This document shows, piece by piece, positions 42,272 to 51,093 of a DNA stretch of 64,000 nt; within the stretch, counting starts at the first letter, position 1, and every line of letters starts with the position of its first letter. The stretch is from contig CP136068.1 in NCBI GenBank assembly GCA_032622095.1, forward strand, positions 187,293,309 to 187,357,308, written 5' to 3'. Origin of the DNA: Siphonodentalium dalli. Taxonomy: Eukaryota; Mollusca; Scaphopoda; Gadilida; Siphonodentaliidae. The notes beneath the pieces are model-generated. The model was not told the DNA's origin. It saw only the letters and a program-made list of their open reading frames with translations, and did not search any database. Position numbers and translations under genes: made by a program.

Positions 42272-43186
42272 TCATGGGTGCAGGCCAATAGTGGATACAA
42301 CATTCTCCTCCGGATTTCGACCTGCTTTGTCCCAATGACGGGGCCAGCAAAAGTTTGCAACGGCTAGACGAAGGTCATTGTCACTAGAATGTTGAAGGCT
42401 GCCTAGCTGGGTAACCCCATGCCTCACCATCAACATGTCCAAATGGAAGTGGCCGTCCACCAGAGGATGTGCTGGAACGAAATTGGTGATGTTGAGAAGA
42501 GACCATTCTCCTACCTTTGCCAATGCTTTTCCTTCTACAGAAAGGTCCGATAGCATGGACACTGCCGTGCGCCAATGGAACATAGATCCAGGAATTTTGT
42601 CAACACCGAACATTGCTGCAAACTCTTCTGTAGCTATTCTTACAAGAATGAGACTCAATTCAGCGTCGATAGATTCCTGTTTCCGGACCTTTACGATTGG
42701 ATCCTTAGAAACCATACTCCTAAGTTTAAAGAACCAGCCTAGCATCCTTCTACTCCATGGCATTATTTGGTCGTCATTAAATGTGTCACAAGCAGGATAT
42801 GTTGTTGGATGCGCTCTTAATACATGCTGCTGGAGAAGATTCAGCTGGACGTATTGTTTGTTACATATCCAGCAGGCAGTTTGAGGAGCAAAGAACCAGG
42901 GAAGGTGAGCCGATATCACATGTCGCTTCAAGTGTACATATTTGTTTAGGCAAACCGGACACCGCACTCCCTTGGAGGATGAAGTAGGACCTTCTTCATA
43001 GGTTGGTTCATTTTCTTTATCATCAGATGATATATCATCATAAACCGGGGTGAACAGGGCTTTGTCCATGCCCAATTTATCATCTGAAGAAATATCGTCA
43101 TAACCAGAGATGACAAAAGCTTCGTCCCGATCCAGTTTATCAGAAGAAGTATCATCATAGTCAGGGATGAAAAGAGCTTCGTCCAT
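42272..43186 (-). CDS. Zinc-finger plus N-terminal TatD part of the third gene
   Basis: Accessory gene after pol. I chose the ATG at 43186 (MDEALFIPDYDD, context GACATGG) because a textbook splice acceptor ends 5 bases upstream. Seen: three acidic repeats of about 19 residues (DEALFIPDYDDTSSD type). Two C2H2 fingers follow (CPVCLNKYVHLKRHVISAH, CX2CX9HX4H; and CWICNKQY...QQHVLRAH, CX2CX12HX4H). A linker of about 130 residues leads to VDGHFHLDML (the HxHxD metal site of TatD) and STIGLHP, where TGA interrupts. The next part continues in frame. Likely role, inferred: a DNA- or RNA-targeted nuclease acting on element cDNA, genome target or host nucleic acid. Confidence 0.85.
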   Translation of the reverse strand: MDEALFIPDYDDTSSDKLDRDEAFVISGYDDISSDDKLGMDKALFTPVYDDISSDDKENEPTYEEGPTSSSKGVRCPVCLNKYVHLKRHVISAHLPWFFAPQTACWICNKQYVQLNLLQQHVLRAHPTTYPACDTFNDDQIMPWSRRMLGWFFKLRSMVSKDPIVKVRKQESIDAELSLILVRIATEEFAAMFGVDKIPGSMFHWRTAVSMLSDLSVEGKALAKVGEWSLLNITNFVPAHPLVDGHFHLDMLMVRHGVTQLGSLQHSSDNDLRLAVANFCWPRHWDKAGRNPEENVVSTIGLHP

Positions 43187-43190
43187 GTCT

Positions 43191-43212
43191 ACTGATAAGA
43201 AAAAGACAAACA
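43191..43212 (-). promoter_or_regulatory. Splice acceptor before the ZnF-TatD gene
   Basis: The minus strand reads TTTGTCTTTTTCTTATCAG|TAGACATGG: a pyrimidine tract, then AG at 43193-43192, with the start codon 5 bases later. It implies a subgenomic spliced message, the same logic as env in retroviruses. The donor was not identified with confidence. Confidence 0.65.
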
Positions 43213-43263
43213 TTTATGATTAATATACATTTATTTACAAATCGCATCACCATCTAACTAAGT

Positions 43264-43953
43264 CTAATACAATTCATAGGCATCCAGATGTTGAGGTCGT
43301 TTGATGGATCTGTTTCTGGTGACATTACTAAAATGTGGCATACAACCCAGCTCCGGAGATACCGGTGTAGGGATAGCTAATCGATCATTATCCGTGATCC
43401 CGGCGGCATTGCACTGACTGCCAGATAGTTGTATTGGACCCAGATCCGGTGATACCGGCTCGGGGATAATATCGGTATGATTACCATCTTCAACAGCTGT
43501 CCTTGTGTCTGATTCTTCTGGATATATGGTACCCAACTCATCTGAGTGCTTAATAGCCTTGGTTGTCTGCATACCACTGCCAAGTGTAAACTCCGGGGAT
43601 ACCGGTGTTTCGTCCACCTCATCATAATCAAGTTGTATAGGATCTGGCCTAGGTACACTGACGAAAGGAAACTCTGGTATTACCGGGGCATCACCAGGGT
43701 GATGTCCACTGCTTGATGGTACATTATCTGGACCATTTGGGGAAGTGGGTGAATCATCATGACAAGGTACCTCGGGCTTCGTAAATTTTGGTGTCTCTTC
43801 ATCCTGCTCAAACACATACTTGTGGCGTAGTCTCTTCAGCCAAATGGGCACCACCCCATCACTGCATATCTTCAACCGATCATGGTGAACAACCCTTTCG
43901 GACTTCCTATCCTTTATTCTGACCAGCACTGGAGACAACATCTTCGTAACCAA
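43264..43953 (-). CDS. pol: Pol C-terminus (GPY/F region and repetitive tail), frameshifted
   Basis: Continues pol after a one-base shift near 43960. Seen: VTKMLSPVLVRIKDRKSERV then VHHDRLKIC, the end of a GPY/F module. A Pro/Asp/Glu-rich tail follows with repeated P-V-S-P-E/D-F/L-G units (PVSPEFTLG, PVSPDLGPIQ, PVSPELGC). The tail ends 50 bp before the splice acceptor of the ZnF-TatD gene. No slippery heptamer was seen at the shift, which lies in a C5 run (CAGCCCCCTGG), a likely indel site. Confidence 0.75.
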   Translation of the reverse strand: MVTKMLSPVLVRIKDRKSERVVHHDRLKICSDGVVPIWLKRLRHKYVFEQDEETPKFTKPEVPCHDDSPTSPNGPDNVPSSSGHHPGDAPVIPEFPFVSVPRPDPIQLDYDEVDETPVSPEFTLGSGMQTTKAIKHSDELGTIYPEESDTRTAVEDGNHTDIIPEPVSPDLGPIQLSGSQCNAAGITDNDRLAIPTPVSPELGCMPHFSNVTRNRSIKRPQHLDAYELY

Positions 43954-46900
43954 ATACGGACCTTTCCAGGGGGCTGTAGTTTGGAGCTCTGACCCACTTT
44001 TGTGGCTGAGTTCAACAGATACACAATATCACCAACCCAGAAGTAACTGTTGTTGAGCTTGACATCATAGTCGCGTTTTTGCCTCCTCTGTGATTCTTTC
44101 AGTGACTCTCGTGCCAGATAGTGGGCTTTCGCCATAGAATCCCTCAAGTCCATGATGTATTGGGCTGGGGTCTCCTTCTCTGAGGTCATAACAGATGTGC
44201 CAAGTAGGATGTTGACTGGTTGCAAAACTTCCCTGCCAAGCATCAAGTAATTTGCAGTATACCCAGTCTGTCTGTTGACTGTTGCTCTAATCGCTCCTGC
44301 TAATTGGGGTATATGTATGTCCCACTCATTCTGTTTCCCTTCAAGTGAGCATCGGATGGCCTGAAGTAGCACCCTATTGTACCTCTCAACCTGTCCGTTT
44401 GAACATGGGTGGTAGAGAGTGGTCCTTGTCTTGGCAATTTCAAGAAGTTCACACAATTGCTTAAATAGATTGCCATCAAAATTCCGGCCCTGGTCACTAT
44501 GGATTTGGAGCGGACATCCGAAACGAGATATGAAGTTGTCGACCAAAGTCCTGGAGATAGTTTCTGCGTTCTGATTGGGGATAGGAAAACACTCCAACCA
44601 TTTTGAGAATGGGTCTACAATCATCAGCACATACTTGTTGCCTTGAGTGGTTTCAGTTAGTGGTCCCAATATATCGATGTGGATCCTCTCCAGAGGGTAC
44701 CCCACATGGTACTGGCCGAGATTGGCTTTGGACTTCCTGTTTGCCTTTTTGTTCAGGTTACACATCTTGCAGGCTTTCACAAAGTCTTCACAGTCCTGAG
44801 ATACTTTGTACCATATGAAGTGTTGCTTCACCCGTGCCACTGTCTTTTGAATACCGAAATGCCCTCCGGACCTAGTGCTATGGCAGTGATTCAATATTTC
44901 GGGGACCATGTTTCGTGGGACTACCAGCAATTGACGGGAGCCACCTTCTTCAACCCATTTGTAGAATATGATTCCATCTAAATCCTGCAATTGGGGCAAG
45001 CATAAGCTCCAGTGTTTAATTGCTCGGCTGGCAAGATTGACGTCTATTTTCTCACCCTTCAGCATATCCCATACAGTCTTCAGGTCATGATCATCATGCT
45101 GTCTGGATTTCAGAGTCTCTCTGGGCACACTTTCCAACCAATTGGCCAAGCTGTCTTCTCGATCAGGGATGTCTGCAACTGAACTCACATCTAACTCTCG
45201 GTTGTACATCTCACAACTTGCAAATTTCTCGAGACTTCTCAGTGCTAGTGGTACCACATCATCCACATCTGCTTCAAAACGGGCCCAATGAGTGTGCGCT
45301 CTCTCGCAAAATTTGCATCCTCCACATGGTAGATTTTCCAGGTTACATCCTGCAAAATAGCAATTACAGCTTGGTATAGTGTCCGGAATTCTGGACAAAG
45401 GATCAGCATTTAAGTGTTCCTTGCCAGGTCTGTGTACAATCATCATGTCATACTGGGCCAGTTCTTCGATCCATCGCGCCAGCTGCCCTTGTATATTCTT
45501 GAATCTCATTAGCCACGTTAGACTGTGGTGATCTGTACGAATCAAGAATTGCCTCCCCAGTAGATAAGTCCGAAATTGTCTAACAAAGGTTATAATGGCC
45601 AACAATTCTTTCCTTGTCGTGCAGTACCGTCGCTGGTATCCAGTCAAAACACGACTAGCATAACTGATTACCTTTTCCTGGCCATCTTGGATCTGAGACA
45701 GTGCCGCAGCCACAGATACGTCCGATGCATCAGTGTCCAGCACAAATTTTCCATCTGGGTTAGGGAAGTTCAGAGATACCGAGCTCCCTAATTGTCTCTT
45801 AAGCTCCTCATATGCTCCCTGATGCACTGCTGTCCAGTCAAATGTCTGTGATTTCCCAGTTAGCTCATGTAAAGGTGCAGCAATCGCTGCAAAATTCCTC
45901 ACAAAATCTCGATGGTAATTTGCAAATCCTAAAAAAGACTGCAGCTCCTTCTTAGTGGTTGGGCAGGGCCAGTTGTTCACCACTTCGATCTTATCTTGAG
46001 ATATGGACACTCCATCTGAATTGATGGTCTTCCCCAAGAAACTCACTTCTTTCTGAAACAGATAGCATTTCTGTGGCTTCAACTTCAGATTATGGTCTCT
46101 GAACCTTTGGAATACCTGTCTCAGATTCTCTAAATGTGAGTCAAAGTCCCTGCCGAGCACGATGACGTCATCGATGTACGCCAGGCATTCTTTCCAGGTC
46201 AAACCCTGGAGGACAAACTGAATGATACGCTGGAAGGTCACTGGAGCATTGCAAAGGCCGAAAGCTAATCGTGCATACTCGAACAGCCCATACTTTGTTA
46301 TGAAGGCCTGCCAGTATCCACTGCATAAATCGACTGTGCTCATGAAGAAGTTGTTATGTAAGGAATCCAAGCACTCCTCGATATTGGGAATGGGAAATGC
46401 ATCTTTCCTTGTTTTCGCATTCAAGCCCCTATAATCGATACAGTACCTCAAGGATCCATCTCGTTTCCTAACCAATACAGGCGAGGCAGCCCAGGCAGAA
46501 GAGGATGGCCTAATGACACCTCTATCCAGCATCATATCTAGGTGTTTCTTCTCTTCCTGTTCGAAACCTATTGGTGTCCTCCTAAGTTTGTGTCTGACAG
46601 GCGGGTGGTCTCCAGTATCAATTCGATGTTGAATGATATCAAACGACCCAAGATCCATCTCGTCCCTTGCAAATATGTCCTGGAAATCATTCAGCAACAT
46701 CTTCAATGCTGCTGCTTCAAAAGTTTTAAGATGGTTGATCGATGCATCATACAGATGCTGAAGATGATTTGGAATGTCTATGTCCATAGATTGAGACTTT
46801 ACACCCATCACACTGAACGGCTTTGGTGATATTGGGTCTTGACATCCATTAGCTGGATCCAGATCTACCTCTTCGGCATAGCCAAGAACATCACCTTTTC

Positions 46901-47762
46901 CAATAGTAACAGTGTCTCTGCCCCAATTTGTTATCAGAACATGCTGTTTCTGTTCGTCACCTTTGATGAGCATCCTAGGTAACCAGACACTTCCATTATT
47001 CAATGGCTGCATCATCGCATTAGGTCCAAGATTTGTCGTCATTTCGACTGGTATTGTTGTAGATGATTGTGGCGGTATACTACATTTTGTTGCTATAGTT
47101 ACCTCACAAATCTCTTTCCTTCCCACCGGGTTCCTCACAATTGTAGCATGTAGTTGCTCTCCATTGAGATTAATGGATGAATTTGGGAAGTCAATGATAG
47201 CACAGTTCTGTCTTGGAAAATCGATGCCTAGGATAACTGCGTCGCGGATTTCTGCAACCACGATAGTCATGGTGGTCTCAGTCTTTCCTGTTTTGAACTT
47301 CACTCCGTAAGCCTGCCTCGCTCTAATTCGGTTGGATTTTCCAGCTCCCCTCAATATGAGATGTTCTTTGAGCTCTATTGGCTGCGCCACCTTAGACATA
47401 AACTGTTCACTCATCACTGTGACTTGAGCAGCCGTGTCCACAATAGCACCAACAGAAGTTCCATTGACAGTCACCTCCAACACAAGGTTCATAGGTTCCT
47501 GTTTCTGTGAGTAAAGTTGTATTTCATTCACGGCTGGTCCCATAATTGGATGTTTTCCTACAGCTATGGCTTCAGCTTCGTCTTTGGCATCATCACATTC
47601 CAGATAGTGTTGTGACTTACATAGCTCCTCGTGCATTTGACCGACGTGTTTGGTTGTGTACTGGGTTGGGTTGCGGTCTTCTAATCCAACCCGCTGAAGT
47701 TTAAAGACTTCATATGGGGTTTTTTTTGTGGAGATTTTGGCCCTGTAGTCCGCTTCACACAA
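43914..47762 (-). CDS. pol: Pol polyprotein: protease, RT, RNase H, integrase
   Basis: A 1282-codon frame, complete apart from its end. Seen in order: protease (GAIVDTAAQVTVMS, about residue 105; DTA instead of the usual DS/TG); RT (SPVLVRKRDGSLRYCIDYRG, STVDLCSGYWQ, catalytic LAYIDDVIVLG); RNase H (FVLDTDASDVSVAAALS, IRTDHHSLTWL); integrase zinc module (HSTRSGGHFG, CKMCNLN) and DDE core (IHIDILGPL, IHSDQGRNFD, NGQVERYNR). Then comes a YFWVGDIVYLLN start of the C-terminal module before the frame breaks. It is reached from the gag frame by -1 slip at an A8 run. In this copy the tandem duplication places a truncated pol in front of it. Confidence 0.92.
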   Translation of the reverse strand: MCEADYRAKISTKKTPYEVFKLQRVGLEDRNPTQYTTKHVGQMHEELCKSQHYLECDDAKDEAEAIAVGKHPIMGPAVNEIQLYSQKQEPMNLVLEVTVNGTSVGAIVDTAAQVTVMSEQFMSKVAQPIELKEHLILRGAGKSNRIRARQAYGVKFKTGKTETTMTIVVAEIRDAVILGIDFPRQNCAIIDFPNSSINLNGEQLHATIVRNPVGRKEICEVTIATKCSIPPQSSTTIPVEMTTNLGPNAMMQPLNNGSVWLPRMLIKGDEQKQHVLITNWGRDTVTIGKGDVLGYAEEVDLDPANGCQDPISPKPFSVMGVKSQSMDIDIPNHLQHLYDASINHLKTFEAAALKMLLNDFQDIFARDEMDLGSFDIIQHRIDTGDHPPVRHKLRRTPIGFEQEEKKHLDMMLDRGVIRPSSSAWAASPVLVRKRDGSLRYCIDYRGLNAKTRKDAFPIPNIEECLDSLHNNFFMSTVDLCSGYWQAFITKYGLFEYARLAFGLCNAPVTFQRIIQFVLQGLTWKECLAYIDDVIVLGRDFDSHLENLRQVFQRFRDHNLKLKPQKCYLFQKEVSFLGKTINSDGVSISQDKIEVVNNWPCPTTKKELQSFLGFANYHRDFVRNFAAIAAPLHELTGKSQTFDWTAVHQGAYEELKRQLGSSVSLNFPNPDGKFVLDTDASDVSVAAALSQIQDGQEKVISYASRVLTGYQRRYCTTRKELLAIITFVRQFRTYLLGRQFLIRTDHHSLTWLMRFKNIQGQLARWIEELAQYDMMIVHRPGKEHLNADPLSRIPDTIPSCNCYFAGCNLENLPCGGCKFCERAHTHWARFEADVDDVVPLALRSLEKFASCEMYNRELDVSSVADIPDREDSLANWLESVPRETLKSRQHDDHDLKTVWDMLKGEKIDVNLASRAIKHWSLCLPQLQDLDGIIFYKWVEEGGSRQLLVVPRNMVPEILNHCHSTRSGGHFGIQKTVARVKQHFIWYKVSQDCEDFVKACKMCNLNKKANRKSKANLGQYHVGYPLERIHIDILGPLTETTQGNKYVLMIVDPFSKWLECFPIPNQNAETISRTLVDNFISRFGCPLQIHSDQGRNFDGNLFKQLCELLEIAKTRTTLYHPCSNGQVERYNRVLLQAIRCSLEGKQNEWDIHIPQLAGAIRATVNRQTGYTANYLMLGREVLQPVNILLGTSVMTSEKETPAQYIMDLRDSMAKAHYLARESLKESQRRQKRDYDVKLNNSYFWVGDIVYLLNSATKVGQSSKLQPPGKVRIWLRRCCLQCWSE

Positions 47763-47908
47763 TTTTTACTGAAATGGCCCTCTTCACCGCAGGTGAAACA
47801 GACAAACTTCCTAGGACTTGGAGGAGGTGTTGTGTAACTTCTGCCCCTAGGTTTCTCGGATAAAATAGAAATTAATTTGTCAAATTTCTGAGAAAAGTTA
47901 TCTGACAT
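47681..47908 (-). CDS. Duplicated nucleocapsid fragment
   Basis: Second copy of the end of gag produced by the tandem duplication. It begins at a native internal ATG (MSDNFSQKFDK), keeps the CCHC knuckle CFTCGEEGHFSKNC, and ends at the same stop. It keeps its own slippery A8 run at 47720-47727, so it forms a miniature NC-Pol unit ahead of the full pol. Confidence 0.8.
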   Translation of the reverse strand: MSDNFSQKFDKLISILSEKPRGRSYTTPPPSPRKFVCFTCGEEGHFSKNCVKRTTGPKSPQKKPHMKSLNFSGLD

Positions 47909-49227
47909 CGCCTCAAGGATCCATCTCGTTTCCTAACCAATACAGGCGAGGCAGCCCAGGCAGAAGAGGATGGCCTAATGACACCTCTATCCAGCATCAT
48001 ATCTAGGTGTTTCTTCTCTTCCTGTTCGAAACCTATTGGTGTCCTCCTAAGATTGTGTCTGACAGGCGGGTGGTCTCCAGTATCAATTCGATGTTGAATG
48101 ATATCAAACGACCCAAGATCCATCTCGTCCCTTGCAAATATGTCCTGGAAATCATTCAGCAACATCTTCAATGCTGCTGCTTCAAAAGTTTTAAGATGGT
48201 TGATCGATGCATCATACAGATGCTGAAGATGATTTGGAATGTCTATGTCCATAGATTGAGACTTTACACCCATCACACTGAACGGCTTTGGTGATATTGG
48301 GTCTTGACATCCATTAGCTGGATCCAGATCTACCTCTTCGGCATAGCCAAGAACATCACCTTTTCCAATAGTAACAGTGTCTCTGCCCCAATTTGTTATC
48401 AGAACATGCTGTTTCTGTTCGTCACCTTTGATGAGCATCCTAGGTAACCAGACACTTCCATTATTCAATGGCTGCATCATCGCATTAGGTCCAAGATTTG
48501 TCGTCATTTCGACTGGTATTGTTGTAGATGATTGTGGCGGTATACTACATTTTGTTGCTATAGTTACCTCACAAATCTCTTTCCTTCCCACCGGGTTCCT
48601 CACAATTGTAGCATGTAGTTGCTCTCCATTGAGATTAATGGATGAATTTGGGAAGTCAATGATAGCACAGTTCTGTCTTGGAAAATCGATGCCTAGGATA
48701 ACTGCGTCGCGGATTTCTGCAACCACGATAGTCATGGTGGTCTCAGTCTTTCCTGTTTTGAACTTCACTCCGTAAGCCTGCCTCGCTCTAATTCGGTTGG
48801 ATTTTCCAGCTCCCCTCAATATGAGATGTTCTTTGAGCTCTATTGGCTGCGCCACCTTAGACATAAACTGTTCACTCATCACTGTGACTTGAGCAGCCGT
48901 GTCCACAATAGCACCAACAGAAGTTCCATTGACAGTCACCTCCAACACAAGGTTCATAGGTTCCTGTTTCTGTGAGTAAAGTTGTATTTCATTCACGGCT
49001 GGTCCCATAATTGGATGTTTTCCTACAGCTATGGCTTCAGCTTCGTCTTTGGCATCATCACATTCCAGATAGTGTTGTGACTTACATAGCTCCTCGTGCA
49101 TTTGACCGACGTGTTTGGTTGTGTACTGGGTTGGGTTGCGGTCTTCTAATCCAACCCGCTGAAGTTTAAAGACTTCATATGGGGTTTTTTTTGTGGAGAT
49201 TTTGGCCCTGTAGTCCGCTTCACACAA
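47872..49227 (-). pseudogene. pol: Truncated duplicate of pol (protease and RT N-terminus)
   Basis: A copy of pol residues 1-438. It is identical apart from one residue and ends shortly after RKRDGSLR, where the duplication junction throws the frame into unrelated sequence and a stop. It lacks the RT catalytic box. It would be the product reached by frameshift from the upstream gag, giving Gag-PR without functional RT. Confidence 0.88.
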
Positions 49228-49562
49228 TTTTTACTGAAATGGCCCTCTTCACCGCAGGTGAAACAGACAAACTTCCTAGGACTTGGAGGAGGTGTTGTGT
49301 AACTTCTGCCCCTAGGTTTCTCGGATAAAATAGAAATTAATTTGTCAAATTTCTGAGAAAAGTTATCTGACATCGCCTTCATTCCTCCCGTCAATGAGCT
49401 CAATTCCTGCTGAATATCACTTGTGTTCGATGGTTCGCTGTTGATCGGGCGGATCAGGGAATGGGTGTCATCTTCAAAATCACTTTCAAAAAAAGTGACT
49501 TTCCTCACATCTGTTTTCCTCTGACCAACCAGCATCCTGTAGTTCAGCATTAAACTGTTCAC
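49146..49562 (-). CDS. gag: Gag C-terminal part with zinc knuckle (after in-frame TGA)
   Basis: Same frame as the main gag ORF after a single TGA (49565-49563). Seen: an acidic segment (FFESDFEDDTHS), a Pro/Ser linker, then the CCHC knuckle CFTCGEEGHFSKNC (CX2CX4HX4C) and a basic end. It overlaps pol by about 80 bp, where the slippery A run lies. It has no ATG at its start. Confidence 0.82.
   Translation of the reverse strand: MNSLMLNYRMLVGQRKTDVRKVTFFESDFEDDTHSLIRPINSEPSNTSDIQQELSSLTGGMKAMSDNFSQKFDKLISILSEKPRGRSYTTPPPSPRKFVCFTCGEEGHFSKNCVKRTTGPKSPQKKPHMKSLNFSGLD
49185..49192 (-). promoter_or_regulatory. Gag-Pol -1 slippery site A_AAA_AAA
   Basis: Eight A residues on the minus strand. In the gag frame it reads CA A AAA AAA CCC, and pol lies in the -1 frame, open on both sides. 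It is present again at 47720-47727 in the duplicate. Confidence 0.65.
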
Positions 49563-50762
49563 TCATTGTATCGCGGTGTCAAGTGTCATAGGATTTCGTT
49601 CCATTGCTGAGTAGGCTGCACGTTTGTCTTGTAGGCCTTTGAAGAATGCATCAATAGAAACTGTCTCTATCATTTCGGGAGTGGCATTAGCATAGCCTTC
49701 ATATGCCAGATCCTGTACCCTTTCAGCAAATTCATCAATTGATTCATCCACGTTTTGACGTACATCCTGTAGCTGTCGCCTGATTGTGTGTGGTAGCTCC
49801 TTACGACCAAATCTTTGTCCAAACTTTTCCATCAACTTTCCATAATCATGTTGTACTGAAGGAGGACATGTGCAGTAAAACTTTAAAGCCTTGTCACGTA
49901 GGGATTCGACAAATCTATCTAGGCGCTCCTCTAACGACCAGCCATATTTATCGCCGATGAAGTCAAACTGAGTATGGAAGCTCCTCCAATCATGTTTGCC
50001 GTCGAAGTATGACATTTTCGGAGGTAATGGACCTTTGTAATGTGATCCCGTAGCATTCAAACTCCTTTCTGATCGGTCTTTCGGGTTTTTGTCCCTTGGT
50101 GTACTACGGGCATTTGGCTCAGCATTCCCATAGATTGCCCCTGGTGCAAGTGAGTCCACAAGCGATCCTGAAAAATGACTTCGTGCTTGGTCGTGCGTTT
50201 GAGAACGATTGTCATCTTGATCACTGATGATTGGATGTTTTACTCTAAACATTGATCCAGTCAGTTGGTCATTCAGCCTTTGTTGTATCTCTATGTCATG
50301 CCTTAAGTCGGCTTCTTTTTTTCTTCGGTATTCTGATTCACTCTCTCTGTCTTTTCTAATATTCTTCAATTCTTCTCTCAGTATGTGGTTGCTTTCCTTT
50401 GCCTCATCCAGTTCAGCTATTGTGTGGTCCAATCGATCACGGCTGTCCTGAATATTAGTGTACAGAACCCCTAGCTTATCCAGGTGTTCCTGTCTTTCAT
50501 TCTTCATTTCGCGAATTTCACCCATCAGGTCTGAAATTTTTATTTCGCCCGTCTTGTCTGACTCAAAAGAAATAATCTTCCTTTTTATCAAAGATTCCCA
50601 TATAGGCAATGGTATCTCAGTTATGCCCTTTATTTCTTCCCAGTTCAATTTACCATTCTTCTCTTTCCTCCTCTTCACAATAGCTTTTGCTCGAACCGGT
50701 CCGATATCCTTCAGTTGTTGCAACTCGTCGAGCGTTGCTTCATTTATATTCAAAGTAGACAT
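49563..50762 (-). CDS. gag: Gag with N-terminal helix-hairpin-helix domain
   Basis: A 399-codon main part. I chose the ATG at 50762 (MSTLNINEATLDEL). Seen: residues 3-65 read as a ComEA-type tandem helix-hairpin-helix DNA-binding module (LNINEATLDELQQLKDIGPV, then AKAIVKRR, then EIKGITEIP). A coiled coil of about 100 charged residues follows (DRLDHTIAELDEAKESNHIL region), then a linker, then a Ty3/Gypsy capsid (MSYFDGKHDWRSFHTQFDF, KFYCTCPPSV, ESIDEFAERVQDLAYEGY, FFKGLQDKRA). The frame stops at TGA and resumes directly with the zinc-knuckle part. An HhH fold at the front of Gag is unusual. Confidence 0.88.
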   Translation of the reverse strand: MSTLNINEATLDELQQLKDIGPVRAKAIVKRRKEKNGKLNWEEIKGITEIPLPIWESLIKRKIISFESDKTGEIKISDLMGEIREMKNERQEHLDKLGVLYTNIQDSRDRLDHTIAELDEAKESNHILREELKNIRKDRESESEYRRKKEADLRHDIEIQQRLNDQLTGSMFRVKHPIISDQDDNRSQTHDQARSHFSGSLVDSLAPGAIYGNAEPNARSTPRDKNPKDRSERSLNATGSHYKGPLPPKMSYFDGKHDWRSFHTQFDFIGDKYGWSLEERLDRFVESLRDKALKFYCTCPPSVQHDYGKLMEKFGQRFGRKELPHTIRRQLQDVRQNVDESIDEFAERVQDLAYEGYANATPEMIETVSIDAFFKGLQDKRAAYSAMERNPMTLDTAIQ

Positions 50763-51079
50763 CTTCACTAACACTTGTTTTCTTTCGTTACTTATAGCGT
50801 ACCACTTATTCGGGAATACCGATTAATTATGGTAGTTGTGACGAAAAAAAATAGGCGGAAAATAGTTGGTGTTGAAATTATTTTATTTTTTTACGATTCT
50901 TTTCAGGAATGGCAGAATTTTTATAATTTCATCTCCAGTAATGCCGGTGATGAAAGGCGATACTACATTGATATACTAAGGCATTCAGTAATACCGATTG
51001 CCACAAAAATGACTAGCGTTTAAATCTGTCTTAAACAAAATTTAAAGACAGAAAAATCACTATCTCGGCTTGCTTCTTT

Positions 51080-51093
51080 GCTTCTGACACCAA
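51080..51093 (-). promoter_or_regulatory. Primer binding site of the TatD-Gypsy element
   Basis: The minus strand reads TTGGTGTCAGAAGC immediately after the 5' LTR: TGG followed by a tRNA-complement-like stretch. The tRNA was not identified. Confidence 0.6.

Larger units (their letters stand above)
46446..49375. repeat. 1465-bp perfect-offset tandem duplication inside the element
   Basis: 46446-47910 is repeated as 47911-49375. The junction shows CCT microhomology (GTA-CCT-CAAGG at one end, CG-CCT-TCATT at the other). The copies are almost identical; I noticed one substitution changing Lys to Asn in the protease-RT linker. The unit covers the Gag zinc knuckle, the frameshift site, protease and the first part of RT. 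Confidence 0.92.

Noticed and set aside
47400-47470. Protease of the young Gypsy judged dead because of DTA instead of DS/TG
   Set aside because: Both copies of the duplication share it and the frame is otherwise intact. It may be a lineage variant, so I do not call it a lesion.
46542-48775. Plus-strand frames of 95-132 codons present twice
   Set aside because: Antisense shadows of the duplicated pol segment.
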